DNA from: Hormiphora californensis
Lineage: Eukaryota > Ctenophora > Tentaculata > Cydippida > Pleurobrachiidae
Length of the DNA stretch: 64,000 nucleotides
NCBI GenBank assembly: GCA_020137815.1
Contig: CM035358.1
Location: forward strand, 1,421,033 to 1,485,032
Direction of reading: 5' to 3'
This document shows, one piece after another, positions 55,001 through 64,000 of the stretch (its first letter is position 1; every line of letters begins with the position of its first letter). A program made the position numbers and the translations under genes. A model generated the notes under the pieces. It did no database searches and was not told the DNA's origin. It saw only the letters and a program-made list of their open reading frames with translations.

Positions 55001-58000
55001 GGTAACAGGTGTTGCAGACCCAACTAGCCAGATATGGGATGACGCGGGTAGCACCTGAACCTCTGGCAGTACCTCGACCTTCATTATCTCGGAGAGGAAC
55101 GAGGCTCCAGTCTTATCATCGGTGTAGTTACAGCAGAAGAATCGGGTGGACCCGGCCCATTCGCCGAGAGCGATAGTAAAGTTAGCCCCAACACTATTCC
55201 AATCGTTGAAGTCATCTTTCCATTCATAAGATACATTATGATACGAGGGATTTCTAGCATTCCATTTCTGTTCCAGAAGCTCTAGAGTCCCCTCTGGCCA
55301 GTGCTGCTGGCTCCTAAATTGACACTCCACGATCGCATCCGTCCAATAACTTTGCGTGACAATGTGACTCCAAGAGGGGGCGACCCAGTAACCCATGACA
55401 ACCAAGTTGGCAGGTTCAGAGCTGATCAATTCGGTTGAAAAGAGCATGTGGCACCTGACCTCGCCTCGGAGATCGAAGGAAGCGTTCTGAAGGGTAAACG
55501 TAGTAGTGATGATGGAGTTGTTAGTTGTTGTTGTAGTGGTCCCGTCCAGGATTCGGCGGCCGTCTCGATATAGGTCACCATTTGACATGAGTTTCTGAAA
55601 ATAAACAGTTGTTAGTATCGTATAAACTGGGTTGTAACTATTATCATCCCCATTATACACTGACTAAACCAGCGACTCCTAAACACCTTTAAACCAATTG
55701 TTACTAAGCTAGCGAGTAGCGACTAAACCACTGAGTATAATAACTGAGTGATTACAGCTGCCCAATTGAGTTAACTCACCGTGTTGTTGACAGTCCAGTA
55801 AACACTATACCGGGGAACACTAGGACACCCTTCTAAACCTGCACAGGAACTCTCCCCGCTCCGTATTGTTGCCCGTAGTACCACTCACAATCGTCACATT
55901 TTCAGGCTCCTCTATCAACAAATCCTCAGGGTACAACCCGACCTAGCTGGGAGTGAGGTGATTCCACAGTATTACACCCGTACCCCACAGTTGACCTTGC
56001 AGTACATGTTCCCGTAGTTGTAGGATGGATCAGCCCGGATCGTCCACTGGTAGATTGAGTTGTGGTGGGGTTTGTAGGTAGGTATGTAGTTTATTAGTGT
56101 CAGTTCATCCACCTATAATAGGAGGGGGGGTATGTAGTTTAGTGTCGTTCATCCACCTGTATGAGGGGGTATTACACGTCTCTGATCGGGGTAATACGGG
56201 GGGGGGGGGGTAACACTACCTAAAGATTCGTCAAAATCAAATAGTAGGGCTGGGGAACGACCAGCTCCCATATTTGCTCTCTTACCACTCGACGTTAGAG
56301 ATATCCTTGGTTGTAAGATCACACCGTAGTTCCACAGTAGACTGTCCTAGTAACACCACTCCGTCCCGTGTTGACATGCTGAATTGTACACCTGGGAGAG
56401 GGATGTGGGATGAAAAATAGATGAAAACCTGAATTTATTGAGTAACCTTTACTTTCTAGAGTAATTACTGATATAGACTTAAAAATTTGCTTCAATTTTC
56501 AATCGTGTATTGATTATCGAGACACTCACCTATAGGCTCGATTCTGAACGTATCACTAACGTTATGTCCACCCACAGTAAACACGCAACTGCCAAAACCT
56601 CCCTTCTTCGCTCCGAACTCTCCCCTTCCAGTATATCTACCATTACCAAGATCCTCTACCGTTCCGTTCACACTATATCCTCCAGGAGCATCAAATGACA
56701 CACTACTGGGCGCGGCAGCGCTGGTAAGGGTGCAAGATACAGCTCCACTCTCATTGAAGTAGTTGTAGGAAACACACCGCTGATTTGAATTCACCGTCAC
56801 CTTGGTAACGGTTATCGGGGAAACTCCCGGGACAATCATCACTCTGGCATTGTTCCAGAAACCAAACTGGCACGTGTAGTTTCCAGTGGCCCAGCCTTGT
56901 TTCAGTGTGATGTCACTCTTGTACTGGAGATATTTATCATCCGCACTGTTGGAAGATCTTGATATGACATGATTGTAGATAATCGCCATATTTTCATCGG
57001 ATTTTATATCCTCCCCATTTGGATTTCTCCAAGTGACCATTTGAGGTAACTTAGCCGCGTTCTTGACATGGATTGTGTAGGAGAGTTCTAACACGGGTTC
57101 GGTTACCATGACAACTGTATCACGTGCCGTTGCTAGGTAGGTAACAACATCCGTTACCCCTGTTAACACATCACCATCCTGGAACGTGTTAACACACTTC
57201 CATGTCCCATAGTGGGTGTTATTGAATGACCAGGTTAGCCCCTCTTGATAGGCGCCCGAGACCATGAGTTTGTAGTTGGCAGGGTGACTGTTGCTTAGGA
57301 ACCATTCTTGTTTGGTGGGGGTGTCAAGGGAGTTGACCTTACAGGGCAGTGTATGGTTTGTATTGATGTCAGTCCATTACAATGTTCACTCTATCTTCCA
57401 TCTTTTCCAGCCCTGTAGAAATAAGTAGCGGTAATTGAACCAAAGGTGACCAGATTAGAGTTTGGGTAACCATAGAAACTGGCAAGCGATACTTCAGTTG
57501 CTGCACGGTATCCAGGAAAGCTGAAGAAGAATTAGGGCAGCTAAACACTAACCTCTAACAATAACCAAGGTCGGACTAGATTCCATATCTTTGTTCCGTC
57601 CTTCAATCTTCCATCCACACTTGTAGGTCTCATCATGGACTCCAGTGGTTTTAAATCTTAGATTAGTTGATGCTTGCATTGTCTGGACGTTGTAGCTCAC
57701 TTTGGAGATACCGTATTCAGCATCGTCTACATCACCATCCAGAGAGACCCAACTATCGACACCATCCTCTGTTTGTTTCTGAGGGGGGAGGGATAATTAA
57801 AGGAATAAAACCAATAGTGAAAATTGGGTATGCGAAGGGGTTGAAATGCGTTGAGCTAGAGCTTAGGAATATGAGCTTGAGAAGGAGAGAACTTAGGACA
57901 AACTATACCTAACTTATATCAAGTAAAACTAAATTGCTAATTACTAATTATTAATTAATAATTACCTTATACCAGGTGGAACTCTCGGGTGCTTGTTGCC

Positions 58001-59733
58001 CTGTGTAGACGCACTCCAGTTGTACATGCTCCTTTATGTTATGAACAAAGTACGGATTGGGCTGCTTAATCACCACACCTATATGGAGAATTGGACTCGT
58101 AACCATGGCAACAAGCTTCAGAACCACAGTTTGAAGTAACGGGTGGGAAACACTTTGCCATGGCAACATGGGTATGTTTTTCTGGCTAATTAACAGTTGA
58201 TTAAAGTAATTAATTAGAAGTAAAGATAGAACATGATAACATACTATTTCTATAGAGTTGGGTAGTCCGTTCATCAGTCCTGTCATGAGAGAACTGCACA
58301 TGACACGTGTAAGTCCCCTCTTGACCACTTTGCATGGATAACAGTCGGAGAGTGTGGGTTCTCACGTAGTCTGGGCTTTCTACCATCGACATTTCAACCT
58401 AGAGTAATTATGGGGGTGAACCACATTTTATGTAGAAACTATGTAATTTTTGCCAAAACTAAACGATTTCCAGTAGTAAGTTTCCAGTAGAAACAGTGTT
58501 TTCTATTGATGGGGTACCTTGCTTGGTCACATTGATACCTGAGTGAGATCGACGTCGCGCGCGACTGAGATCGATCTCACATATTCTTCGCGGAGTGAGA
58601 ATATGTTGCAATGGACCCAAGTACCTTGCCAGGCTGATGTTCAACGTTCTCTCCATCTCTATCAATCCAGGTTACATTAGGGTGCCCCTCTACTGACCAC
58701 ACCACACACTTCATTACTCCGTTATAGTCGTCATCCATAAAACTCTCTCCTGATAATATGATAATGTGTGGTTGGGGTAGTTGCTAAGGGCACGAGTCTC
58801 TTGTTAAACAGTTGCCATGGGCGGTGTGCGGACTCTAGTGCTACACTCTAAGTCTACAGTGGACTCTATATCTAAATTTAGATTTAGATAAAGAGTCCAA
58901 ATAAGTCTAAACTCTAGGAGGACTCTATCTCTAAAAAGTCTAAACAGGGCGGACTCTTTATCTAAAAAGTCTACAAAGAGCGGACTCTATATCTACATAA
59001 ATCTAAATTAGACATAGAGTCCGCCATTCTCAGCGAACTCGAGATTTCGGCCGTTAGGCCGGAAACGAGAGTTTGCTGTACCTCTATACTAATTGAGAAG
59101 TGTTAGGGCCATTATTTGGGTTCGAGGTTAGGGTTAGGGTTATGGTTAGGGTTAGGTTTTGGGTTGGTTTAGGATTTTAGACATAGAGTCCGGGTTGGGG
59201 GATTTGGCGCCAAAATGTACCAGGGGACTCTATGTCTAAAAAGTCTACACAGTGCGGACTCTATATCTAAAAAGTCTACACTGGGCGGACTCTTTATCTA
59301 AATTTTTTTCAAAGTCTAACTGTAGATAAAGAGTCCGCTTTTAGATATAGAGTCTGCCTTGAATTTAGATAAAGAGTCCGTTAGCACTAGAGTCCGCCCA
59401 CCGCCATGGGCACGAGTCTCTTGTTAAACAGTTGCCATGGGCACGAGTCTCTTGTTAAACTGTTGACATGGAGTTCAAGCCCATGGTGAAAAACAAAAAG
59501 AGAACAATGTGATACACCACTAACCTTCCATTTCAATCCCACTCGCATTAACAATGGCGGTACTGGTGATATTCCATAACTCGGGGGCCTCCCAGACAAC
59601 ATTGCAACTAAGATTACCAACATAAGAGGGGCCGTTTGATACTGTTATCTCTTTCTCTGTCTCACCATCTGTAGAGGGGTGATCATTGAGTGTCTGAGGA
59701 TCTTGCTTTTGTTTCAAACTTTTCAACACTACT
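52020..59733 (-). CDS. Single-pass receptor with multiple Ig-like domains (5' end missing, several frame breaks)
   Basis: Cell-surface adhesion or recognition receptor by architecture; ligand unknown. Minus-strand exons: 59733(or earlier)-59525, 58749-58625, 58398-58245, 58078-57966, 57778-57553, 57412-56530, 56391-56286, 56112-55984, about 55945-55780, 55594-54939, 54743-54266, 54161-54053, 53862-53758, 53609-53457, 53375-53258, 52829-52590, 52427-52322 and 52113-52020 (stop). Repeated Ig signatures include GTYTCHVQF, HVQLECVYTG, ETYKCGWKI, GTWKCVNTF, GNYTCQFGF, VELRCDLTT, VHVKCSMLAG and GVLTCS; perhaps 9-12 domains. Exon 52427 encodes the membrane helix (LAVFAAVVVVLVASIGIFIT) and the last exon a 31-residue cytoplasmic tail without a recognised signalling motif. 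Many N-glycosylation sites. The frame breaks at 57371 (stop after NIVMD), at the 56286/56112 junction, within 55780-55945, and at the 53758/53609 junction. Few clean ITIM or fibronectin features were seen. The 5' end runs into a TTAA foldback element, so the signal peptide is not visible. Confidence 0.75.
52873..53219. repeat. 20-bp minisatellite in an Ig-gene intron
   Basis: About fifteen copies of GTTGGGGCAGAGTGAGCTGG/T in the intron between exons 53258 and 52829. Two units carry the variant GCAGCCGGCAGAGTTAGCTG. Non-coding. Confidence 0.9.
58527..58622 (+). repeat. About 95-bp dispersed repeat, copy 2
   Basis: Second copy of the repeat at 44161-44258, starting TTGGTCACATTGATACCTGA and ending near CAATGGACCCAAG. 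It lies in the intron immediately next to the donor of exon 58749-58625. Confidence 0.7.
58823..59402. mobile_element. 0.6-kb TIR element with 9-bp duplication, Mutator-like
   Basis: Inverted termini GGTGTGCGGACTCTAGTGCTA and complement (one mismatch), flanked by GCCATGGGC on both sides (58814-58822 and 59403-59411). The interior repeats GGACTCTATATCTAAAAAGTC in both orientations and contains a TTAGGG-like patch at about 59119-59160. A 9-bp duplication fits Mutator-like elements. No transposase. It sits inside a 31-bp tandem repeat (CACGAGTCTCTTGTTAAACA unit), copies of which remain at 58791 and 59411-59472, in an Ig-gene intron. Confidence 0.75.
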
Positions 59734-59737
59734 TTAA

Positions 59738-61040
59738 GGGTACACCTGGCGTTTTTCATCATCGAGTGCCCAACCAAATGACTTAACCAAGGTTTAAGCC
59801 ATACAAAATGGACCTCAAATATGCAATTTTAGCCCTAAAGTCGAATTCATATTTTTGCTACAGCCTATTTTCAAAGTGGCGTTTTTTCAATTTTTGTTGG
59901 AATTTTTAACCTCAGGACCATTTTTTTTGAGATAGAAACATTAAATTCTTGGAATTTGAAGAGAATATAAAGGTGAATAAGCCCAAAGAAGGATTTTTGA
60001 AATGGAGCTTATTTCTGGCCATGAGAAGGGTTTACTTTTTTGCTTCTTTGACACGCTGGCTGAGAATGTTCCCATGCTTCATTAGAGATGAAAATCTGGA
60101 AATAGTTGCTCAAAACGATAATCTATGTAGCCCAAAAATTTTGGAACTTTCCCGCCAAAGATGCGGTGTACAGAGCTTGTTTTGTGAAACCCGTCTTTTT
60201 GAAAAAGAGGGAAATTCCCCGTATCTCAAAAACGGATGATCGTAGAGACCTGGGACCAAGCTTAATCGATTCAGAAGGTCCGATTTTGGGGGGGTCTTCT
60301 GAGAGACATTTTGCTCCTACTCCAACCGTTTTTGCTGTAATTGCGAAAAAGGTATCAGCAAGTAAGGGGGAAATCAGCCCGAAGTAGGCTACTGGAATAG
60401 AGTTGTTCCCCCTTTTCATAGAATTGGTTTTTTGCAATTACAGCAAGAACGGTTGGAATAGGAGCAAAATGTCTCTCAGAAGACCCCCCCAAAATCGGAC
60501 CTTCTGAATCGATTAAGCTTGGTCCCAGGTCTCTACAATCACCCGTTTTTGAGATACAGGGAATTCCCCTCTTTTTCAAAAAGACGGGTTTCACAAAACA
60601 AGCTCTGTACACCACATCTTTGGCGGGAAAGTTCCAAAATTTTTGGGCCACATAGATGATCGTTTTGAGCAACTATTTCCAGATTTTCATCTCTAATGAA
60701 GCATGGGAACATTCTCAGCCAGCGTGTCAAAGAAGCAAAAAAGTAAACCCTTCTCATGGCCAGAAATAAGCTCCATTTCAAAAATCCTTCTTTGGGCTTA
60801 TTCACCTTTATATTCTCTTCAAATTCCAAGAATTTAATGTTTCTATCTCAAAAAAAGTGGTCCTGAGGTTAAAAATTCCAACAAAAATTGAAAAAACGCC
60901 ACTTTGAAAATAGGCTGTAGCAAAAATATGAATTCGACTTTAGGGCTAAAATTGCATATTTGAGGTCCATTTTGTATGGCCTTAACCCTGGTGAAGTCAT
61001 TTGGTTGGGCACTCGATGATGAAAAACGCCAGGTGTACCC
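59738..61040. mobile_element. 1.3-kb TTAA-flanked foldback element
   Basis: Inverted termini GGGTACACCTGGCGTTTTTC and complement, flanked by TTAA on both sides (59734-59737 and 61041-61044). The arms are about 0.6 kb each (59738 to about 60345 and about 60430 to 61040) and nearly identical, with a short unique loop. The TTAA duplication points to piggyBac- or Kolobok-type mobilisation. No transposase was found. Frames that appear on both strands, e.g. MEFEENIKVNKPKEGF, are the same arm read twice, not genes. Confidence 0.88.
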
Positions 61041-61105
61041 TTAAACAAATTAATTTGAGCTCGCGGCGGCGTCGTGTGTCTCAAACCCCCTGTAGGATCT
61101 AGCCT

Positions 61106-62464
61106 ATGGTAAAAGTAATGGCCAATCATGACAAACATGGCACAGCCAAGGAAGTACTCGGGGAGATGATTCGGACTGGTCCGGAAGCTGTTAAAACCTG
61201 CTTGACACACTTCGATACATCACAACCTGTGTGGGCCAATAAGGCGTCCTTATCAAAGGTTAACCGACCCATTCTCGATGAATTCGCGGAGTTTCTCGGT
61301 ATTCCTCCCCTATATGGTGAAAAGGGGGTTAAGGACATAGAGCTGAAAACAAAGCCCAGGATTGCTCTCAGGGTTGCTCAGGAGCTCAAAGCCCTGACCG
61401 TGCCAGTCAAATGTGCTGAATGTAACGACATCTACCAGCACAAGAGGAATGGCCTCGTTCCTCTGAGGTGTTTTCTCTGTCACCAACCTTCCCATGACTG
61501 TGAACCTTTGGTGAGTGTAATCACTTCCAGAAATGAAGCTTCAAGCCTGGTAGGAGAAGTTTGGATATGTGATCCGTGCTGTGTTCCCAAAGATGAGGAA
61601 AAGGGTACACCGCTTACTACCAAGGTCTCATCGCGACTGAATACGCCTGGAAGGTCTAGGAATAACAGTCTGTCGATTGTTGAGCCCGGTAGTGAACGGA
61701 AAACGAAATTGAACGATGAGGCAAGCGAGAAGGTGAATGCTAACGATCCGACTGTGCTGGAAGCACTGGCCAATCTCGCGAAACAGCAGAAGGAGGCGGA
61801 AAAATTCCCAAACGAGTGCGAAACTACTTGTATGTTGCTCAAGGAGGGTAGGTGTCCTCATGGCATAACTGGGAAGAAATCTGCTGACGGTAAGGATAGG
61901 TGTGACTTTTTTCATCCGAAACTATGTGTTCCCTGGGGGAAGAAAGGAGAGAAAGGTTGTGCCAAGGGTCCGGAATGTAGGAAACTACACAAGGCTATCT
62001 GTAGCAGAGCAAAAGAATCCAAGGAATGTTTTGAAAAGAAATGTTACCTTGTTCACCCCAAAGGAACCAACAGGCGAAAGCCAAGGGACCAGGTGGGGCA
62101 AAAGAGAGATAGAAGAAAGAGTGAACGTGGACCTTCCCAGGAAGGAGGACGAACGGAAAAGCCGTCCTTCGCAACGGGGCAAAACAAGTCCAATGATAAG
62201 AAGCCTGGCAGTTCGCTGGGACGAAACGGTAAACCAGGCGGTAAACCAAACGCAAAATTCACTCCAGCTAAAAGTCAGGGTGATTTTTTAGCTATCAAAT
62301 CCCTTTTGGAAAAGCTTCAGAAGGGAATGTCGGACATAAAAGGGGATCAGACACAAATGCAGAAAACCCTGAAAACTCTGAGAGCAGATCAAGGAAAGAG
62401 CTGCTCAATGGGGAGGTCTCGGATCGGATCCGGCCACGGGTGCTGCAGTCAGGCGTGTTATTAA
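61106..62464 (+). CDS. LINE ORF1: PHD-like and Cys/His zinc-binding RNP protein
   Basis: 452 residues; nucleic-acid-binding component of the retrotransposon particle. The N-terminal 100 residues have no recognised fold. Residues about 101-160 form a PHD/RING-like cysteine cluster (VKCAECNDIY, LRCFLCHQPSHDC, WICDPCC), as in CR1-group ORF1 proteins. Residues about 238-330 contain several CxxxC/CCCH-like groups (CETTC, GRCPHG, RCDFFHPKLC, GCAKGPECRKLH, CYLVHPKG), resembling CCCH zinc fingers. A basic Lys/Arg/Gly-rich linker follows, then a short predicted coiled coil (LLEKLQKGMSDIKGDQTQM). The start codon at 61106 is the first in frame. The last 181 nt overlap ORF2 in the -1 frame. Confidence 0.85.
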   Translation: MVKVMANHDKHGTAKEVLGEMIRTGPEAVKTCLTHFDTSQPVWANKASLSKVNRPILDEFAEFLGIPPLYGEKGVKDIELKTKPRIALRVAQELKALTVPVKCAECNDIYQHKRNGLVPLRCFLCHQPSHDCEPLVSVITSRNEASSLVGEVWICDPCCVPKDEEKGTPLTTKVSSRLNTPGRSRNNSLSIVEPGSERKTKLNDEASEKVNANDPTVLEALANLAKQQKEAEKFPNECETTCMLLKEGRCPHGITGKKSADGKDRCDFFHPKLCVPWGKKGEKGCAKGPECRKLHKAICSRAKESKECFEKKCYLVHPKGTNRRKPRDQVGQKRDRRKSERGPSQEGGRTEKPSFATGQNKSNDKKPGSSLGRNGKPGGKPNAKFTPAKSQGDFLAIKSLLEKLQKGMSDIKGDQTQMQKTLKTLRADQGKSCSMGRSRIGSGHGCCSQACY

Positions 62465-64000
62465 ACGCCCAATCCTGCAACCCAAGTGCAAGGAGTAAAT
62501 GTGCTTGGAAGTTGCAGTGCCTCAGGGAGGATGTGGAGTCAATCCCAGGAGAGGTACCCTTCATAGCTGTGACAGAAACATGGCTTAAACCATACGTGGA
62601 AAACTTACAAATTCTAAATGGATGGGAGAAGTACAGGGTCTACCGTTGTGATCGGAGATACAGGACAGGGGGCGGTGTTATGCTGCTGACGTCATTTGAT
62701 CTACCGATAGACGAGCATGTAGCTTTGGATAACGACAGCTGTCAGCTGTTAATGTGCTCCTCAAGCCCAAGCAAGTGGGTATTTGGGGTACTGTACAGAT
62801 CACCATCCGCTCCAGTTAGTGATTTTAGGGCGTGCCTGGAGGTAGCCAGAAATTTCATCGAACAGAGGCCAGATCATGTTGTCTGTCTTATGGGAGATTT
62901 TAATGTACCTGAGATCGCTTGGAATCCACCTGAGGCAAACCCAAGAACAGCAAATAGTGATGCACTGCTTAGCTTCACTGAGGACACGCTGCTTTCTCAA
63001 TACATTGATGTACCATCGAGAGGCAGCAGCTACTTGGATTTGGTTTTCAGCAACTCTGAGACACTGGTTAACCGTGTGAGGAGCAAGGAGACTAGGTTGT
63101 CGGACCACAACCTATTGGAGTTTGGTGTGACTCGGAATCCGTGCTCTGCAGCCAGGGAAACTGTGCCACCTCAGTTTGCTGCTGATGAGTTTCGTTCACT
63201 GGATATGTACAAAGCAGATACAGAGGCAATATGTGAGGCGGTAAAAAAGGTTGATTGGGAAGCTGTATTCGGTAAGTGCACCACAGAAGAGCTTCCTCGA
63301 GTATTCAGGGATATATTGTTCCAGATTGCTCAGATTCATGCACCTAGGAAGAAACCGAGAAGGGGGAGGCCAAAGCTTGTCAGAAAACTTTCTCGGAAAA
63401 AAAGAGCTGCGAAAGGGCGTCTCGCACTGCTCTTGGAGAAAAAGGATACTCCAATCAGTCAGATTGAAGCTCTCCAAAAGAGGATCGATGTGCTTTATGG
63501 GGAAATCCGGGATGCTATCCTGGATGAGAATATAAAGCAGGAAAAACTGGCAGTTGAAAAGATCAAAACAAACGCCAAGTACTTCTACAGCTACGCTAAG
63601 CGTTTCGCTGGTGACAGCAACAGTATCTCGGCGTTAACTGGAGAATCTGGCGAATTGATTACTGATAAGAAAGAAATTGTGGAAGCTTTGTCTAGGCAAT
63701 TCAAGGCTGTGTTCAGTGACCCGGAGGAAGCTGACTTAAACACAGGACACGATATCACAGTTTGCGAGTCAATAACACCTGGTGACAATGATGTTGACTT
63801 TACAGTGAAAGATATCCTAGATGCTATCAAGGAGATGAAACCGGACGCAGCTCCTGGTCCGGACGGAATACCGGCCATACTGCTGAAAAGCTGCGCTGAA
63901 GCGGTGGCACACCCACTGTACCTGATGTGGACTAGGTCGCTAGGGGAAGGTATTGTTCCATCATCGTCCAAGGTGTCGCTTGTCACCCCCCTCTACAAGA
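62284..64000 (+). CDS. LINE ORF2: apurinic-like endonuclease and reverse transcriptase (partial)
   Basis: Open for 572 codons to the window end in the -1 frame relative to ORF1, bounded upstream by TGA at 62281-62283. Endonuclease motifs in order: VTETWLKPY, RTGGGVMLL, GVLYRSP, GDFNVPEIAW, SSYLDLVFSN and SDHNLLEF. A coiled linker follows, then the reverse transcriptase start AIKEMKPDAAPGPDGIPAI and VSLVTPLYK. The catalytic YADD box lies beyond the window. The first in-frame ATG comes only at about 62680, inside the endonuclease. Translation must therefore start upstream without ATG, by -1 frameshift from ORF1 or by reinitiation. Confidence 0.9.

Larger units (their letters stand above)
61045..64000 (+). 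mobile_element. CR1/L2-like non-LTR retrotransposon (LINE), 3' end beyond the window
   Basis: Contains a short 5' leader, ORF1 (61106-62464) and ORF2 (open from 62284) with endonuclease and the start of reverse transcriptase. It begins directly after the right TTAA of the foldback element, so the two insertions touch. Both ORFs are open as far as visible, so this copy may be young. The window ends within the reverse transcriptase N-terminal region. Confidence 0.9.

Noticed and set aside
59949-60829. Two matching protein frames on opposite strands (MEFEENIKVNKPKEGF)
   Set aside because: They are the same inverted-repeat arm read twice. There is no family match or splice context.

Overview
The window is eukaryotic nuclear DNA, most likely from a marine invertebrate animal. 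Coding sequence is split into small exons with GT-AG introns, usually 60-600 bp. The genes belong to animal families (Rab3, MNK kinase, class A GPCR, CTR copper transporter, carbohydrate sulfotransferase, CXorf65-like protein, Ig-superfamily receptor). About half of the sequence is simple repeats, inverted-repeat elements and a non-LTR retrotransposon. I cannot name the phylum from the sequence alone. All exon models were read by eye from splice sites, reading phase and protein motifs.

Layout. 1-1440 is homopolymer-rich, probably error-prone contig edge. 2624-3520 (-) holds the first three coding exons of a Rab3-like GTPase; its C-terminal exons are not visible. 4577-9130 (+) is a small membrane protein gene whose exon is split by a 3.9-kb foldback element (4611-8506) carrying a two-armed 32-bp minisatellite. 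10619-22593 (-) is a MAP-kinase-interacting kinase (MNK) with eleven exons and at least three non-autonomous DNA elements in its introns; two further candidate 5' exons lie at 25509-25596 and 28332-28442. 29131-32354 (+) is an unrecognised multi-exon gene. 35171-40011 (+) is a six-exon rhodopsin-family GPCR, followed by a CTR-type copper transporter at 40916-44047 (+). 44826-47416 (-) is a Golgi-type carbohydrate sulfotransferase. 49514-51562 (+) is a CXorf65-like gene. 52020-59733 (-) is a long single-pass receptor with many Ig-like domains, with several apparent frame breaks. Its 5' end runs into a TTAA-flanked foldback element (59738-61040), directly followed by a CR1/L2-like LINE (61045 to the window end).

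The genes do not form a functional cluster; they are ordinary housekeeping and signalling neighbours. The striking content is structural: two large foldback elements abutting or splitting exons, two introns made almost wholly of (TGTC)n/(GACA)n, near-perfect intronic hairpins, some beside 3' splice sites, and a LINE whose ORF2 is open in the -1 frame with no usable ATG before its endonuclease. I found no tRNA, rRNA, CRISPR array or bacterial-type operon.
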